From Kutzneria sp. 744 (GTDB lineage Bacteria > Actinomycetota > Actinomycetes > Mycobacteriales > Pseudonocardiaceae), in assembly GCF_000568255.1 (NCBI RefSeq), contig NZ_KK037166.1:9269372-9333371 (forward strand): DNA of 64,000 nt. Direction: 5' to 3'. A model generated the notes under the pieces. The model searched no databases. It was not told where the DNA came from and worked only from the letters and a program-made list of their open reading frames with translations. Made by a program: the position numbers and the translations under genes. This document shows positions 49,390 through 58,722 of this stretch, in pieces (the first letter of the stretch is position 1; the number at the start of each line of letters is the position of its first letter).

Positions 49390-50559
49390 ATGATCTGGGG
49401 AACCCTGGCCGCCGCGGCGGCACTGACCGCGAGCCTGGCCGTGCCGAACGCACTGCCGGCGCCGGTGTGGATGTGCCACGGCGCGTGCGGGCCGGTGACG
49501 GCTACGTACCCGGCGAGCCACGACCAAGTACCCCTCGACACCACGGACGTCACGGGCGGAAGCCCGCAGGGCACGCCGATACCGGCCGGCACGGACTGCT
49601 TCTATGTGTACCCGACGGTGGACGGCCTGCCGAACGTGGTGCCGGCGCCGTCGGATGACGAGTTCGCGCAGTCGATCGCCCAGATGGGGATGCTGGGCTG
49701 CCGGATGTTCGCCCCGACGTACCGGCAGAAGACGCTGCTGGACCTGGCGCTGTCGCTGATCACGAAGACCCCGCCGGACTACTCGGTCGCCATCGGGGAC
49801 GTGGAGCAGGCCTTCCAGTACTACTGGGACCACGACAACACGGACCCGAGCACCGGCAAGCGCCGGGGAGTGGTGCTGCTGGGCCACTCGCAGGGCGCGT
49901 CGGCGCTGGCGGCGCTGCTCCAGGACAAGTTCGACAACAACCCGGACATGCACAAATACCTTGTCTCGGCGGTGCTGCTCGGCGGCCACATCGTGGTGCC
50001 GACGGGCCAGCCGGACGGCGGCGGCACCGACCCGAAGGCGACGTTCCAACACATCCCGGCCTGCCAGCACCCGACGGACACGGGGTGCGTGGTGGCCTAC
50101 TCCAGCTACAAGCCGGGCGCGCAGGTCCCGAGCGCGGACGCCGACCTGGTCCGGGTGGTCAACGACCCGCAGCACCAGGTCCTCTGCGTGAACCCGGCGG
50201 CCGTGCTGGCCGGCAACAACGACCGGAATCCGCTGGACACGATCCTGTACACGCGAAAGCTGGTCGGCGGCAACGACTTCAACCCGTACGGCCGGATCAG
50301 CTCCCTCGGCCAGTCGCTGACGGTGCCGAACTACCCCACCGGCTTCGCCCGCTACCGCGGCACGCTGACCGGCCAGTGCAAGCAGGCGCTGGACGGCCAG
50401 AGCACGGTCTCCTGGCTGGACATCCAGGGCGGCGACAACCTGATCGGCCCGACGCAGGCCAACTTCTACGGCCTGCACGCGCTGGACTTCAACCTCACGG
50501 CGGGCGACCTGAAGGAGCTCGTCGCACGCCAGGCCACGGCCTGGACAGCGGGTACGTAA
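49390..50559 (+). CDS. exported DUF3089 alpha/beta-hydrolase
   Basis: A 389-residue protein with a short signal peptide (MIWGTLAAAAALTASLAVPNALP). The DUF3089 family has an alpha/beta hydrolase fold: the segment DCFYVYPTVDGLPN and the nucleophile elbow VVLLGHSQGASAL (GHSQG) are clear, and the acid and histidine lie in the C-terminal third. Members are lysophospholipase-like or esterase-like but poorly characterised. It has at least seven cysteines, fitting an extracellular protein. It is followed after 64 bp by a small gene and a methyltransferase. Confidence 0.85.
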   Translation: MIWGTLAAAAALTASLAVPNALPAPVWMCHGACGPVTATYPASHDQVPLDTTDVTGGSPQGTPIPAGTDCFYVYPTVDGLPNVVPAPSDDEFAQSIAQMGMLGCRMFAPTYRQKTLLDLALSLITKTPPDYSVAIGDVEQAFQYYWDHDNTDPSTGKRRGVVLLGHSQGASALAALLQDKFDNNPDMHKYLVSAVLLGGHIVVPTGQPDGGGTDPKATFQHIPACQHPTDTGCVVAYSSYKPGAQVPSADADLVRVVNDPQHQVLCVNPAAVLAGNNDRNPLDTILYTRKLVGGNDFNPYGRISSLGQSLTVPNYPTGFARYRGTLTGQCKQALDGQSTVSWLDIQGGDNLIGPTQANFYGLHALDFNLTAGDLKELVARQATAWTAGT

Positions 50560-50623
50560 CTTCACCGCGCGAAGCCGATTACGTACCGGAGAGCGTTGTC
50601 CGCCGCGGACGGCCACGGCCAGC

Positions 50624-50899
50624 ATGAGTGGCATGGACGTGATTGCACGGGCGGAGAGCTGCTGGGGCATTCCGCACGGCGAATGCCGCGAGGACGACCC
50701 CGTCACGATCACCGAGCAGGCGGTGGCGGCGCTGAAGGAGCGCGCGGCCGAGGAGCCGGACAACGCCGACCACGCGCAGAAGCTGTCGTGGGCGCTGATC
50801 AACCTGGCCCAGCTGCTGTCGGCCCGCCGCGAGCACACCAGGGCCGACCAGGTGGCGCTGGAGAGCGTGGCGATCATGCGCAGGATGCTGGCCCGATGA
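50624..50899 (+). CDS. small helical (TPR-like) protein, 91 residues
   Basis: The N-terminus has the compact motif ESCWGIPHGEC, then two amphipathic helices (VAALKERAAEEPDNADHAQKL and ALINLAQLLSARREHTRADQ) that look like one tetratricopeptide unit. The gene is coupled to the methyltransferase by an ATGA overlap. I recognise no family. The proximity of a YcaO gene 3.4 kb away makes its N-terminal cysteine pair noteworthy but proves nothing. Confidence 0.6.
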   Translation: MSGMDVIARAESCWGIPHGECREDDPVTITEQAVAALKERAAEEPDNADHAQKLSWALINLAQLLSARREHTRADQVALESVAIMRRMLAR

Positions 50900-51774
50900 C
50901 GGCGGCCCGGAACGCGACGGCCCTGCTGGGTCTGCACCGCGCGGCCGCGACTCTGTCGGCGTACTCGGCGGCAGTGCAGCTGGGCCTGATCGACCAGATC
51001 GACCGCACGCCGGCGACGATCGAGGACCTGGCGATGACCTGCGGCGCAAGCGTTCGCGGGGTCCGAGTGGTGCTCGCGACGCTGGCCGACAGCGGACTGG
51101 TGCAGCTGCGCGCCGACGGCCGCTACGAGCCGGCCACGGCCGGCCTGGCCGGGGTGCACTCGCTGCTGCCCTGGCGCGACCAGGTCACCGACTCGGTCCG
51201 GACGGGCCTGCCCGCCCGTGAGGCCGAACGTGACGTGATCACGACCCTCCTGCACGGCATGCGGGCGGACGTCGTCACCGAACTTCCCGCCGCCAGGCGC
51301 ATCCTGGACGTCAGCGTGGACGGGGCGCCCTGCGGCGCGACGCTGGCCGCCAGAGACCCGCAGACCAGGGTGAGCGTGCTGGACGTGCCGGCCAACCGCC
51401 GCGCCAACCGGTGCCGGCAGTTCGACTTCCTGCCGGGCGGGCTGTTCGACGCGCGGCCCAACGCCGGCGAGTACGACCTGGTGGTGCTGCCCGGCGTCTG
51501 CCATCTGCTGGACGCCGACTGCGCGGCCGAGCTGATCCACCGCTTCGTGCCGGCGCTGCGCAAGGGTGGCGCGCTGGCGGTGATCGACACCCTGGCCGGC
51601 TCGCAAGGCGCGGCGACGCACGAGCTGTCCCTGCTGCTGCGCACCCGCAGCGGCACGATCCACGACCCGGCGGACTACCGCCGCTGGCTGGCCGACGCCG
51701 GCCTGACGGCCCTTCGCCGGGTGGATGTGGGCCGACAGCCGGCGCTGACGGTGCTGACCGGCGTCAAACCCTAG
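50896..51774 (+). CDS. O-methyltransferase-like SAM protein
   Basis: A 292-residue protein of the winged-helix plus Rossmann methyltransferase type. The N-terminal part (GLHRAAATLSAYSAAVQLGLID, then TIEDLAMTCGASVRGVRVVLATLADSGLV) is the dimerisation/HTH-like domain of plant- and polyketide-type O-methyltransferases. The SAM domain follows, but its glycine motif is unusual (ILDVSVDGAPCGATLA, where a DxGxGxG would be expected). It may be a degenerate or non-methylating member. The start ATG overlaps the stop of the 91-residue gene. Confidence 0.75.
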   Translation: MTAARNATALLGLHRAAATLSAYSAAVQLGLIDQIDRTPATIEDLAMTCGASVRGVRVVLATLADSGLVQLRADGRYEPATAGLAGVHSLLPWRDQVTDSVRTGLPAREAERDVITTLLHGMRADVVTELPAARRILDVSVDGAPCGATLAARDPQTRVSVLDVPANRRANRCRQFDFLPGGLFDARPNAGEYDLVVLPGVCHLLDADCAAELIHRFVPALRKGGALAVIDTLAGSQGAATHELSLLLRTRSGTIHDPADYRRWLADAGLTALRRVDVGRQPALTVLTGVKP

Positions 51775-51798
51775 GCCGATTGGTGCATACTCTGGCCC

Positions 51799-54399
51799 GT
51801 GGAGTCGAGGCTGGTCGGCCGGGATCGCGAGCTGGGGATCATCGACGGGGCGATCACCGCGGTCGCCGCGGGGCGCGGTCGCATCCTGCTGGTCTCGGGC
51901 CAGGCGGGCATCGGCAAGTCGCGGCTGGCGGTCAGTTCGCTGCGCCTGGCCAAGGAACGCAACTTCACGGTGCTGATGGGCTCCTCCAGCCCATTGCAGG
52001 CCGGCCTGGCCTACGCCCCGGTGGTGGAGGCGCTGCGCCGTCACCTGGGCGCGCTGCCCGAGGCGGAGTCGGCCCGGCTGCTGGACGGCCTGCACGACAT
52101 CGCCGGCCTGATCGCCGATCGGCGCCTGTCGCCGGCCCCGCCGACCGGGGACCCGGAGCTGGAACGCACCCGCATGTTCGAGGCCGTGCTGCGTCTGGTC
52201 GAGCGGATCACCGCGACCAGGCCGGCGTTGTTCATCGTGGACGACCTGCACTGGGCCGACCGCGGCACGATCGAACTGCTGCATTACCTGGGGCACAACA
52301 GCAAACGCCGCCGCCTGCTGCTGTGGTGCGGCTACCGCAGCGCCGAGCCGGGCGGCCCGCTGGCGGCGCTGGCCATGACCGTGCGCCGCGAGGACGGCAT
52401 CGAGCTCGCGCTGGAACCGTTGTCGGATAGAGCAGTCGGCGAGCTCGTCGGTGACCTGATGCAACACCCGCCGCGCGAAGACGTGCTGAGCAAGGTCACC
52501 GCGCGAGCCCAGGGGGTGCCGCTGTTCGTCACGGCGCTGGTCGGCGGCGGCGAGATTCCGGCCGGCCTGCCGGTGATCATCCGTGACGTGGTGCTGGATC
52601 GCTTGCAGCGCTTGGACGATCGGGCCCGGCGATTGCTGGAGCTGATCGCCGTGGTCGGCGCGGGATCGCCGCAGCTGCTCCGTGCGGTGTGGACGGACGA
52701 CGGCTTCGACACCGTGCTGCGCCAACTGTTCCAGCAGGGCCTGGTCGAGGAGCTCGTCGACGGGCCGACGCTGACGTACCGCGTGTCGCACCCCCTCTAC
52801 GCCGAGGTCGCCTACGCGGAACTCACTGTGGGGCAACGACGTTCACTGCATGCCACGATCGCCGCAGCCCTGGACCGCACCGACGTCCTCAAGGCGGCCC
52901 CGCACTACCGCGACGCCGGCGATCTGGCGGATCCCAAGCGGGCCTGCGAAGTCCTTGGCGCGGCCGGACAACGAGCGTTGGACGTGCACGACGCGCAGGA
53001 GGCCGTGAACTACCTCAGTGTCGCCCTGCACCACGCCCGGTCGATCGAGCACGCCGACGTGATCCCGGAGCTGATGGACGGCCTGGCCCGCGCATTGCAG
53101 GCCAGCGGGCGGCTGGACGACGCGGCATCGATCTGGGACCACGCCGAGGCGATGGCCCAGAGCCAGGGGGATTCGCTGCGGCAGCGGATCCTCGGTTATT
53201 ACCGGTCGATGCTGGAGGCCGAGCGCGGCAACGTGCACACGCCGATGTTGCCCGTCCAGTTCGAGTCCCAGGACCCGCCGATCGGGCTGATGGTGCACTG
53301 GCTGCTTGCCGTGCGTGCCAACGACCTGGCCCGGTCGCGTTAGATGGTGGAGTAGCCGTCGGCCAGATCGATCTCCAGGACGGTCCAGAGGCCCAGGCGG
53401 TCGCGCACTTCGGGGCCAGCGTCGCGGCCCGGGTCGGCGGCGACGTACGCGGCTGCCCACACGCAGAACCAGATCGCCATCGAGGCGGCCCGGCCGATCG
53501 CCGCCGATTCCCGGGAACACTATGCCTACGGCGCGAAACTCCAGCAGCCCGGGCTTCTGGTGCTGCGCGGCGACGTGCCGGCGGCGCTGCGGGCGACCGG
53601 CAATCCCGGCGCCGCCGAGGTGCAGTTCTACCTGCCGGGCGCGGTGCACTACGTGACGCAGATCCGCGGCTGGGTCCGTTACATCGCCGGTGATCTGCCC
53701 GCGGCGCTGGAGATCGTCGGTGAGAGCCTGGCCGAGGCCGAGCGGACGGGCCAGGACCGGCTGGTCGGCCGGGCCCGCGCAGCGCGGGCGTTCCTGTTGG
53801 CGGAGAACGGGAATCTCGCCGGCGCCGAGCAGGATCTCCAGGTGGTGCGGGAATGCTACGACGCCACGCACGACGACCTGGTCATGGTGACGGACCTGGC
53901 CGAGACGGCGTATGCGCTGCGGACCGGGGCCAAGGTCGACGACACGGCGTTCAGGCCGCCGCGCCCGCTCGGCGACCTCCTGGTCGACACGCTGCGGGTG
54001 GCCTACGCCGGCTACCTGGCCGTTGCGCGTAAAGATCACGCTGTGGCGCAACGGATTCTGGGTCATCTGCGGTCCGGCGGCCGGACCTCGCCGTTCCTCG
54101 ACGCCCTGGCCCTGCGGCAGGAGGACCTGATGGCCGGCGCGGAGGACCGGGCCACCGCCAGGCTGGCGGCGATGGGCGCCCTGCTGACCGTGCCGGACAA
54201 CGGAACCCAGCCGTTGAGCCGGCGTGAACGGGAGATCGTGCGGCTGGTCGGCGAGGGCCTGACCAACGGGCAGATCGCCGAGCGGCTGTTCCTCAGCGAG
54301 CGCACCATCGAGACGCACCTGCACAACAGCTACAAGAAGCTGCGGCTGACCACCCGTCCGGCGCTCATCCGGTGGGCGCTTGAGCACGCCGACGGCTGA
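51799..54399 (+). pseudogene. LuxR-family LAL regulator interrupted near its middle
   Basis: The N-terminal AAA-type ATPase domain has Walker A SGQAGIGKS at residue 33-41 and Walker B LFIVDDLHWADRG. Helical repeats follow until NDLARSR, then a TAG at 53341. The other half resumes in the same frame near 53459 (HTQNQIAIEAARPI) and ends with the LuxR HTH LSRREREIVRLVGEGLTNGQIAERLFLSERTIETHL. A segment of about 110 bp with stops lies between. Without it the protein would be about 830 residues. The GTG start is taken from the open frame. The C-terminus overlaps the convergent YcaO gene. Confidence 0.82.
53341..53450 (-). other. antisense gene-3'-end fragment inside the LuxR gene
   Basis: Read on the minus strand, this piece gives a continuous frame with extremely high third-position GC. 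It includes VAADPGRDAGPEVRDRLG and WTVLEIDLADGYSTI, then TAA at 53340-53342. That looks like the true C-terminus of another gene inserted in reverse. I cannot name the protein. Confidence 0.45.
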
Positions 54400-55708
54400 C
54401 CCGCAGCCGCCGGCAGTCGGTCGACCGGTCCAGCCCCGGCACGAACACGTTGACCACGGCCAGGTTCCGCGTCGAGTACTGCTCCCGCGCGTAAGGCGTG
54501 AAACCCTTGCCGTGCAACATCTCCACCAGCACGTCGAGGTGTTGGCGCGGAGTGGCGGGCGCGCAGGTCTGGACGAAGCCGACCTCGGCGGCGTCCGGCA
54601 ACCGGCAGGCGAGGTTCGGCAGCTGGCGGTCGACCACCGTGGTCTGGAACTGGATCAGCTCGGTCAGGGCCCGGCCCGCCGCGACCCGGCTGGACAGCGC
54701 CGCCGCGCTGCCGGCCGCTGCCGGCCGTCCGCCGGGCTCGGGCGCCTGGAACGCGTAGTAGGCGGGAATGTCCAGGTCGGAGGTCATATCAATCAGATGC
54801 ACCGAGCGCCCGCAGCGATCGGCGGCGGTGATCAACAGGTCGGCGAGGTCGTCCGGCAGCGTCGCCGGGTCGACCACCCGCAACGCCCGTGAGCGGTCGC
54901 CGACGACCTGATCGGCGATCAGCTGGGCCACCGCGTCCCGTTCGACCGACTCGTTGACCGCGTGCACCAGGGCCTCGGCCGCGTAGGAGCCGGCCGCCCA
55001 GCCCGCCGCCTCCACGCACGAGCCGGCGGCCGAGTAGTCGTAGAAGTCCTCGATGGTCAGCCGGGCCGACTCGCCCTGCTCGCCCCGGTACTCCGGGATC
55101 GTCAGGAACACCGGCACGTCGACGTCGGCGCTGCCGTCCAGCGCCTGGTAGCGCACGCAGCCCAGCTCGCGGGCCGGGCCCTCGGCCAGCTTGGCGATCA
55201 ATGGATCCGAGGCCAGCGGTCCATTAGCCACCGCGTGCGCGTCGCGCAGCCGGACCTGCCGGTTGCGCAGGCCGTCCAGGCCGCTCAGGTAGTGCTCCAG
55301 CGCCTCGAACAGCGCGCCGACGCGGGCCGTCTCCCGGTCGCCGCGGCCAAGGCCGCTGGCGGCGGGCGAGTGGACGCCGGTGCAGCTCAGCGTGCACTGC
55401 CAACTGCCGGGATTCGCGTCCAGCAGTGGCGTGAACCGCGGCGTGAGGCCGAGCTCTCCAGCCGCTGCCAGGCCGCGCGCGAGCGCGGAGTCGAGGGGGA
55501 GGCCCCTCTCAGCCGGTACCGGCATCACGTGCAACGTCAACTCCGTCCTGCTGGACGCGGACCACGGGTCTACGGACTTGCAGGAGGTCTCCGCGGCCGC
55601 TCCAGATACGACAACGCTGACATCAGTGCCGACTTTTACCAAGTGATGTAGTAAGCCCTGCTCAGCTTTCGGGGCGAACGGGAAGGGGAAAGTGGTCCAC
55701 GCGGACAT
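54365..55708 (-). CDS. YcaO-like protein
   Basis: A 447-residue YcaO-domain protein. ATP-binding elements are seen in order: SGLGRGDRETARVGALFEALEH (about 118-139; its glutamates bind Mg-ATP), the helix ALVHAVNESVERDA (about 246-259), and SSRVAAGRALTELIQ further on. YcaO enzymes phosphorylate backbone amides to make azolines, thioamides or amidines in peptides. The usual C-terminal PxPxP is absent (it ends RRRAQAPTG), and no precursor peptide, E1-like or TfuA gene is adjacent. It may act on a protein, or be an orphan. GGAGGT lies directly before this ATG with no spacer; a TTG at 55726 is the other possible start. Confidence 0.8.
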   Translation of the reverse strand: MSAWTTFPFPFAPKAEQGLLHHLVKVGTDVSVVVSGAAAETSCKSVDPWSASSRTELTLHVMPVPAERGLPLDSALARGLAAAGELGLTPRFTPLLDANPGSWQCTLSCTGVHSPAASGLGRGDRETARVGALFEALEHYLSGLDGLRNRQVRLRDAHAVANGPLASDPLIAKLAEGPARELGCVRYQALDGSADVDVPVFLTIPEYRGEQGESARLTIEDFYDYSAAGSCVEAAGWAAGSYAAEALVHAVNESVERDAVAQLIADQVVGDRSRALRVVDPATLPDDLADLLITAADRCGRSVHLIDMTSDLDIPAYYAFQAPEPGGRPAAAGSAAALSSRVAAGRALTELIQFQTTVVDRQLPNLACRLPDAAEVGFVQTCAPATPRQHLDVLVEMLHGKGFTPYAREQYSTRNLAVVNVFVPGLDRSTDCRRLRVSRRRAQAPTG

Positions 55709-55719
55709 ACCTCCGATGT

Positions 55720-55737
55720 TGACCAACTGGTTGGTCA
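55720..55737. promoter_or_regulatory. perfect-arm palindrome upstream of the YcaO gene
   Basis: TGACCAACTGGTTGGTCA has 7-bp arms around CTGG and sits 11 bp before the ATG. The size and symmetry fit a TetR-family operator. No TetR gene adjoins it. Confidence 0.6.
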
Positions 55738-55904
55738 GACGGTGAGATCGTGTCGCACTTCACCAGGTCAGCGCCCTGGCCAGTGGTTGATACACCGGAT
55801 ATCAACTTCGCCGTTCGCTGCGTACGCCACGCGCCGAACCATGCGTGAACGAACTGTTGCTCCCTGCACGTCCGATTCGCCACTGAGTGCCACATGCGCC
55901 GAAT

Positions 55905-56555
55905 TCAGGTGGTGAGCGGTGTGAGCCGGATCTGCTGCGCCAGCGCATGGGCGGCGAGTCGGTCGTCCTCGTCCGCGGCGAACACGCGTCCGATGAGGAG
56001 GGCGGCCCGATGCGGCACGTCGATCCGGGTCATCCCGGTCGGCACAGCGCCGTTCCAGCCGGGTTCGCAGAGCAGGAAGTCGCCGGCGGCGGTCCCGGTG
56101 GTGCGCTTGCCGACGTAGGCGAAGTTGGCGCCGCTGGTGGGATCGGTGAACTGCACGCTGTAGTAGCGACCGTCCATCTCGGGCGCGTGCAGAACTTGTG
56201 GTCCGGCGTGCACATCGAGCCAGCCGGCGACGTAGAGCAGGTCATCGGTGCCGGTGCCCATCACGCTGCCGGTCGATGCGGAGGAGCGGTCGAGCGCGGC
56301 GTGCAGCGTGTTCACGGGGATCGGGCCGTCGCCGAATCCACGCCTGAGGATGGCCCGCCTGAGCCCGCCGACGGTGATCCGCGGCCAGTAGTAGACGAAC
56401 GCGAGCGTGCCCAGCACCCACACCACGATCGCCGCCACCGCGAGCGGGATGATCGTGTCCACGCCGCCGGCCACCCGCCGGTAGACGACCCAGGCGAAGA
56501 TCAGCAGGATGGCGGCGGTGATGGGGTAGCTGTACTTCAGGATGAAGCGGTTCAT
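55905..56555 (-). CDS. DUF1254-domain membrane-anchored protein
   Basis: A 216-residue protein with two N-terminal hydrophobic segments (YPITAAILLIFAWVVY and IIPLAVAAIVVWVLGTLAFV), followed by a DUF1254-like domain: DLLYVAGWLDVHAGPQVLHAPEMDGRYYSVQFTDPTSGANFAYVGKRTTG. In most bacteria DUF1254 and DUF1214 are parts of one exported protein; here they are two genes one base apart. No reaction is established. Its upstream partner is the DUF1214 gene. The 178-bp gap to the YcaO promoter holds no gene I can support. Confidence 0.85.
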   Translation of the reverse strand: MNRFILKYSYPITAAILLIFAWVVYRRVAGGVDTIIPLAVAAIVVWVLGTLAFVYYWPRITVGGLRRAILRRGFGDGPIPVNTLHAALDRSSASTGSVMGTGTDDLLYVAGWLDVHAGPQVLHAPEMDGRYYSVQFTDPTSGANFAYVGKRTTGTAAGDFLLCEPGWNGAVPTGMTRIDVPHRAALLIGRVFAADEDDRLAAHALAQQIRLTPLTT

Positions 56556-56556
56556 G

Positions 56557-57159
56557 TCACACGACCTCGACGATCGGCGGCACTTCGTAGCTGCCGTCCA
56601 CGATGGCGGCGCCCGGCAGGTACGCACGCAGCATCAGCTTGAACCGACCGGCCGGTGTCGGCACCCAGTTCTGCGCCGGTCCGCTCGGCGCCTGCGGCTG
56701 GAGCAGGATGTCGACCGACCCGTCGGCATTCGTCACGAGACCGGAGTGGTCGTCCACGCTCGACCGGCCGGCCGGGTTGCTCACCATGTAGCCGACGGTG
56801 TCCGTCGCGGTGAGCGACCAGAAGGCGTCGTTCGGGGGCAGCTGCCCGGGCGGGAAGTGGAGTCGGTAGGCGTGCTCGCCACTGAGCCTCTTCCCCGCGC
56901 CGTCCACGGTGGCCAGCCAGTAGGCGGCCTCCTCGAACACGTTGACGGCCGGCAGCGCCTTCTGCGACGCGGCCCGCATCAACAGCCCGTTGCCGGGCCG
57001 ACCGGCCGGCCGGAACGAGCTCCAGCCGTTGACGGTGCTCGTCGCGGCCCGAGCGACCGCGTCCAGCACGAGAACCGTCGTCAGGAACGCGAACGTGCCG
57101 CCGATGATCACACCCTGCACGACACCCGAATTCGCCAGCCACGCGAGGAAGCCGCTCAT
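56557..57159 (-). CDS. DUF1214-domain protein
   Basis: A 200-residue protein with one N-terminal membrane segment (VVQGVIIGGTFAFLTTVLVL) and a DUF1214 domain: KRLSGEHAYRLHFPPGQLPPNDAFWSLTATD, then NWVPTPAGRFKLMLRAYLPG, which is the conserved C-terminal motif. It is the first gene of the pair with the DUF1254 protein (stop and next start are one base apart). The two proteins probably act together outside the membrane. Confidence 0.87.
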   Translation of the reverse strand: MSGFLAWLANSGVVQGVIIGGTFAFLTTVLVLDAVARAATSTVNGWSSFRPAGRPGNGLLMRAASQKALPAVNVFEEAAYWLATVDGAGKRLSGEHAYRLHFPPGQLPPNDAFWSLTATDTVGYMVSNPAGRSSVDDHSGLVTNADGSVDILLQPQAPSGPAQNWVPTPAGRFKLMLRAYLPGAAIVDGSYEVPPIVEVV

Positions 57160-57200
57160 GGTTGCCCATCGTGCCCCATCCCGGCGGTTCCGGCCGGAAA

Positions 57201-58097
57201 CTAGGGGCGGGCGCGGAGGCGGCGGAGCATGCGGGCGTCCTCGAAGCCGACTGTGTTGGCGGCGGTTTCCACGGTCGCGCCCTGCCCGATGAGGTGCTCG
57301 GCCCGTTCGACGCGCAGGAGTTGCTGGTAGCGCAGGGGAGTGAGGCCGGTGGCCCGGGCGAACAGGCGCGTGACGGTCCGCTCGCTGCATCCGACGGCCC
57401 GCGCCAGGTCGGCCAGGGGGAGCCGGGCGGTGTAGTGGCTGTCGATGTGGTCCTGCAGCCGGTGCACGGTGTCGTTGACGTGCGAACGGTGCCGCAGCAT
57501 GGCGCTGGCCTGCCGATCGTCGCCGTTGCGGCGGGCGTAGACGACCATCTCACGGGCGATGCGGGCGGCGATGGCCGGACCGTGGGCGGTGGCCACGAGG
57601 TGCAGCGCGAGGTCGATGCCCGACGCGATGCCGGCCGAGGTGACGATCCGGCCGTCGATCACGTACAGCACGTCGTGCACGACCTGGGCGGTCGGATAGC
57701 GCTCGGCCAGCTCGTCCTGGTGCTCGTGGTGGGTGGTGCAGCGCCGGCCGTCCAGCAACCCGGCCCGCCCGAGCTGCTCGGCGCCGGAGCAGACGCTGGC
57801 GACGGTGCCGGGGAACTCCCGCAGCAGGGTCATCAGTGCCGCCCCGAGCCGCGCGGTCCTGGTCAGCCGCTGCCCGGCGCAGCCCGGCACGACGATCAGG
57901 TCGTCGGGGCCCAGCGCCGGGATCTCGGTCGTCGCCTGCACCGTGAGCCCCTGCGCGGTGGTGACGGTCTCGGTGTCGGCGAGGTAGCGCAGCCGGTAGT
58001 CGAGACCGTGCTTGGCCGCCGCGGAGAACACCTGCGCCGGCCCGGCCAGGTCGAGCAGGTGCAGGTTGCGCGTGAGCAGGAAGGCGACGGTCGGCAT
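57201..58097 (-). CDS. GlxA-family regulator (DJ-1/PfpI plus AraC HTH)
   Basis: A 298-residue transcription factor: an N-terminal class I amidotransferase-like sensor (VAFLLTRNLHLLDLAGPAQVF, then ASVCSGAEQLGRAGLLDGRRCTTH with the nucleophile-elbow-like cysteine) and a C-terminal AraC HTH (LADLARAVGCSERTVTRLFARATGLTPLRYQQ). These regulators respond to small metabolites such as nicotinate or arginine derivatives. It is 7 bp from the isochorismatase-like gene and co-transcribed with it. Confidence 0.9.
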   Translation of the reverse strand: MPTVAFLLTRNLHLLDLAGPAQVFSAAAKHGLDYRLRYLADTETVTTAQGLTVQATTEIPALGPDDLIVVPGCAGQRLTRTARLGAALMTLLREFPGTVASVCSGAEQLGRAGLLDGRRCTTHHEHQDELAERYPTAQVVHDVLYVIDGRIVTSAGIASGIDLALHLVATAHGPAIAARIAREMVVYARRNGDDRQASAMLRHRSHVNDTVHRLQDHIDSHYTARLPLADLARAVGCSERTVTRLFARATGLTPLRYQQLLRVERAEHLIGQGATVETAANTVGFEDARMLRRLRARP

Positions 58098-58104
58098 GAT
58101 CCGG

Positions 58105-58653
58105 TCAGCCTACGGCCAGCTCCGCGATCGTGCTGATGGTCGCGAAACGGCCCGACAGCGCGTATTCGGTGCGCTCGATGATGTCCTCGACGCCGAGCTC
58201 GCCGACGCCGCTGCGGTGCGCGATCGGGAAGGTGGCGGTCGCCTCGGTCACGTAGGTGACGTCGAAGCCGAGGTCGGCGGCGACGCGGGCGGTGGTCTCG
58301 CAGCACTGCTCGGTCTGGATGCCGCAGACCACCAGCTCCCGAATCCCCTTCTCGGTCAGGATCTGCTGGAGGTTGGTGGTGGTGAAGGCGTTGCGGGAGG
58401 TCTTGGCCAGCACCGGCTCGCCGGCCGCCGGCACGAGCCCGTCCATCAGCCGCACGTGGCCGCTCGCCGGGTCGAACGGGTTGCCGGTGCCGGGCTCGGT
58501 GTGCAGCACCCACACCACCAGGTCGCCGGCCGCGCGGGCGATGTCGACCAGCCGGGCGCCGCGGGCGGCGATGTCCGGTGTGGACACTCGGGCCCAGTTC
58601 TCCCGCTGCCGGAACGATTCCTGGATGTCGATGACGATCAGTGCCTTGGTCAC
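58105..58653 (-). CDS. isochorismatase-family cysteine hydrolase
   Basis: A 182-residue hydrolase. The catalytic triad of the family is present: Asp in LIVIDIQESF, Lys in LAKTSRNAFTTT, and Cys in VVCGIQTEQCCETTA (the G-x-x-T-E-x-C signature). Members split N-carbamoyl compounds, nicotinamide or ureido acids. It is the first gene of a pair with the GlxA-type regulator, which presumably senses the same compound. The ATG is 69 bp from the CopCD stop. Confidence 0.92.
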   Translation of the reverse strand: MTKALIVIDIQESFRQRENWARVSTPDIAARGARLVDIARAAGDLVVWVLHTEPGTGNPFDPASGHVRLMDGLVPAAGEPVLAKTSRNAFTTTNLQQILTEKGIRELVVCGIQTEQCCETTARVAADLGFDVTYVTEATATFPIAHRSGVGELGVEDIIERTEYALSGRFATISTIAELAVG

Positions 58654-58722
58654 GACACCGATCGTGCCCGCCCGTGCGGCCGGGGGACAGGCACGGTCTC
58701 GTCGTCATGCGGAACGATCCGG

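Noticed and set aside
50624-50899. The 91-residue protein as a proven RiPP precursor for the YcaO enzyme
   Set aside because: It looks like a TPR-type helical protein, is coupled to the methyltransferase and is 3.4 kb from the YcaO gene on the other strand; there is no core peptide pattern.
49384-52836. A very long open frame of about 1150 residues on the minus strand
   Set aside because: It lies opposite the DUF3089, methyltransferase and LuxR genes, is rich in Arg, Gln, His and Ala, and has no family text. It is a GC-bias shadow.
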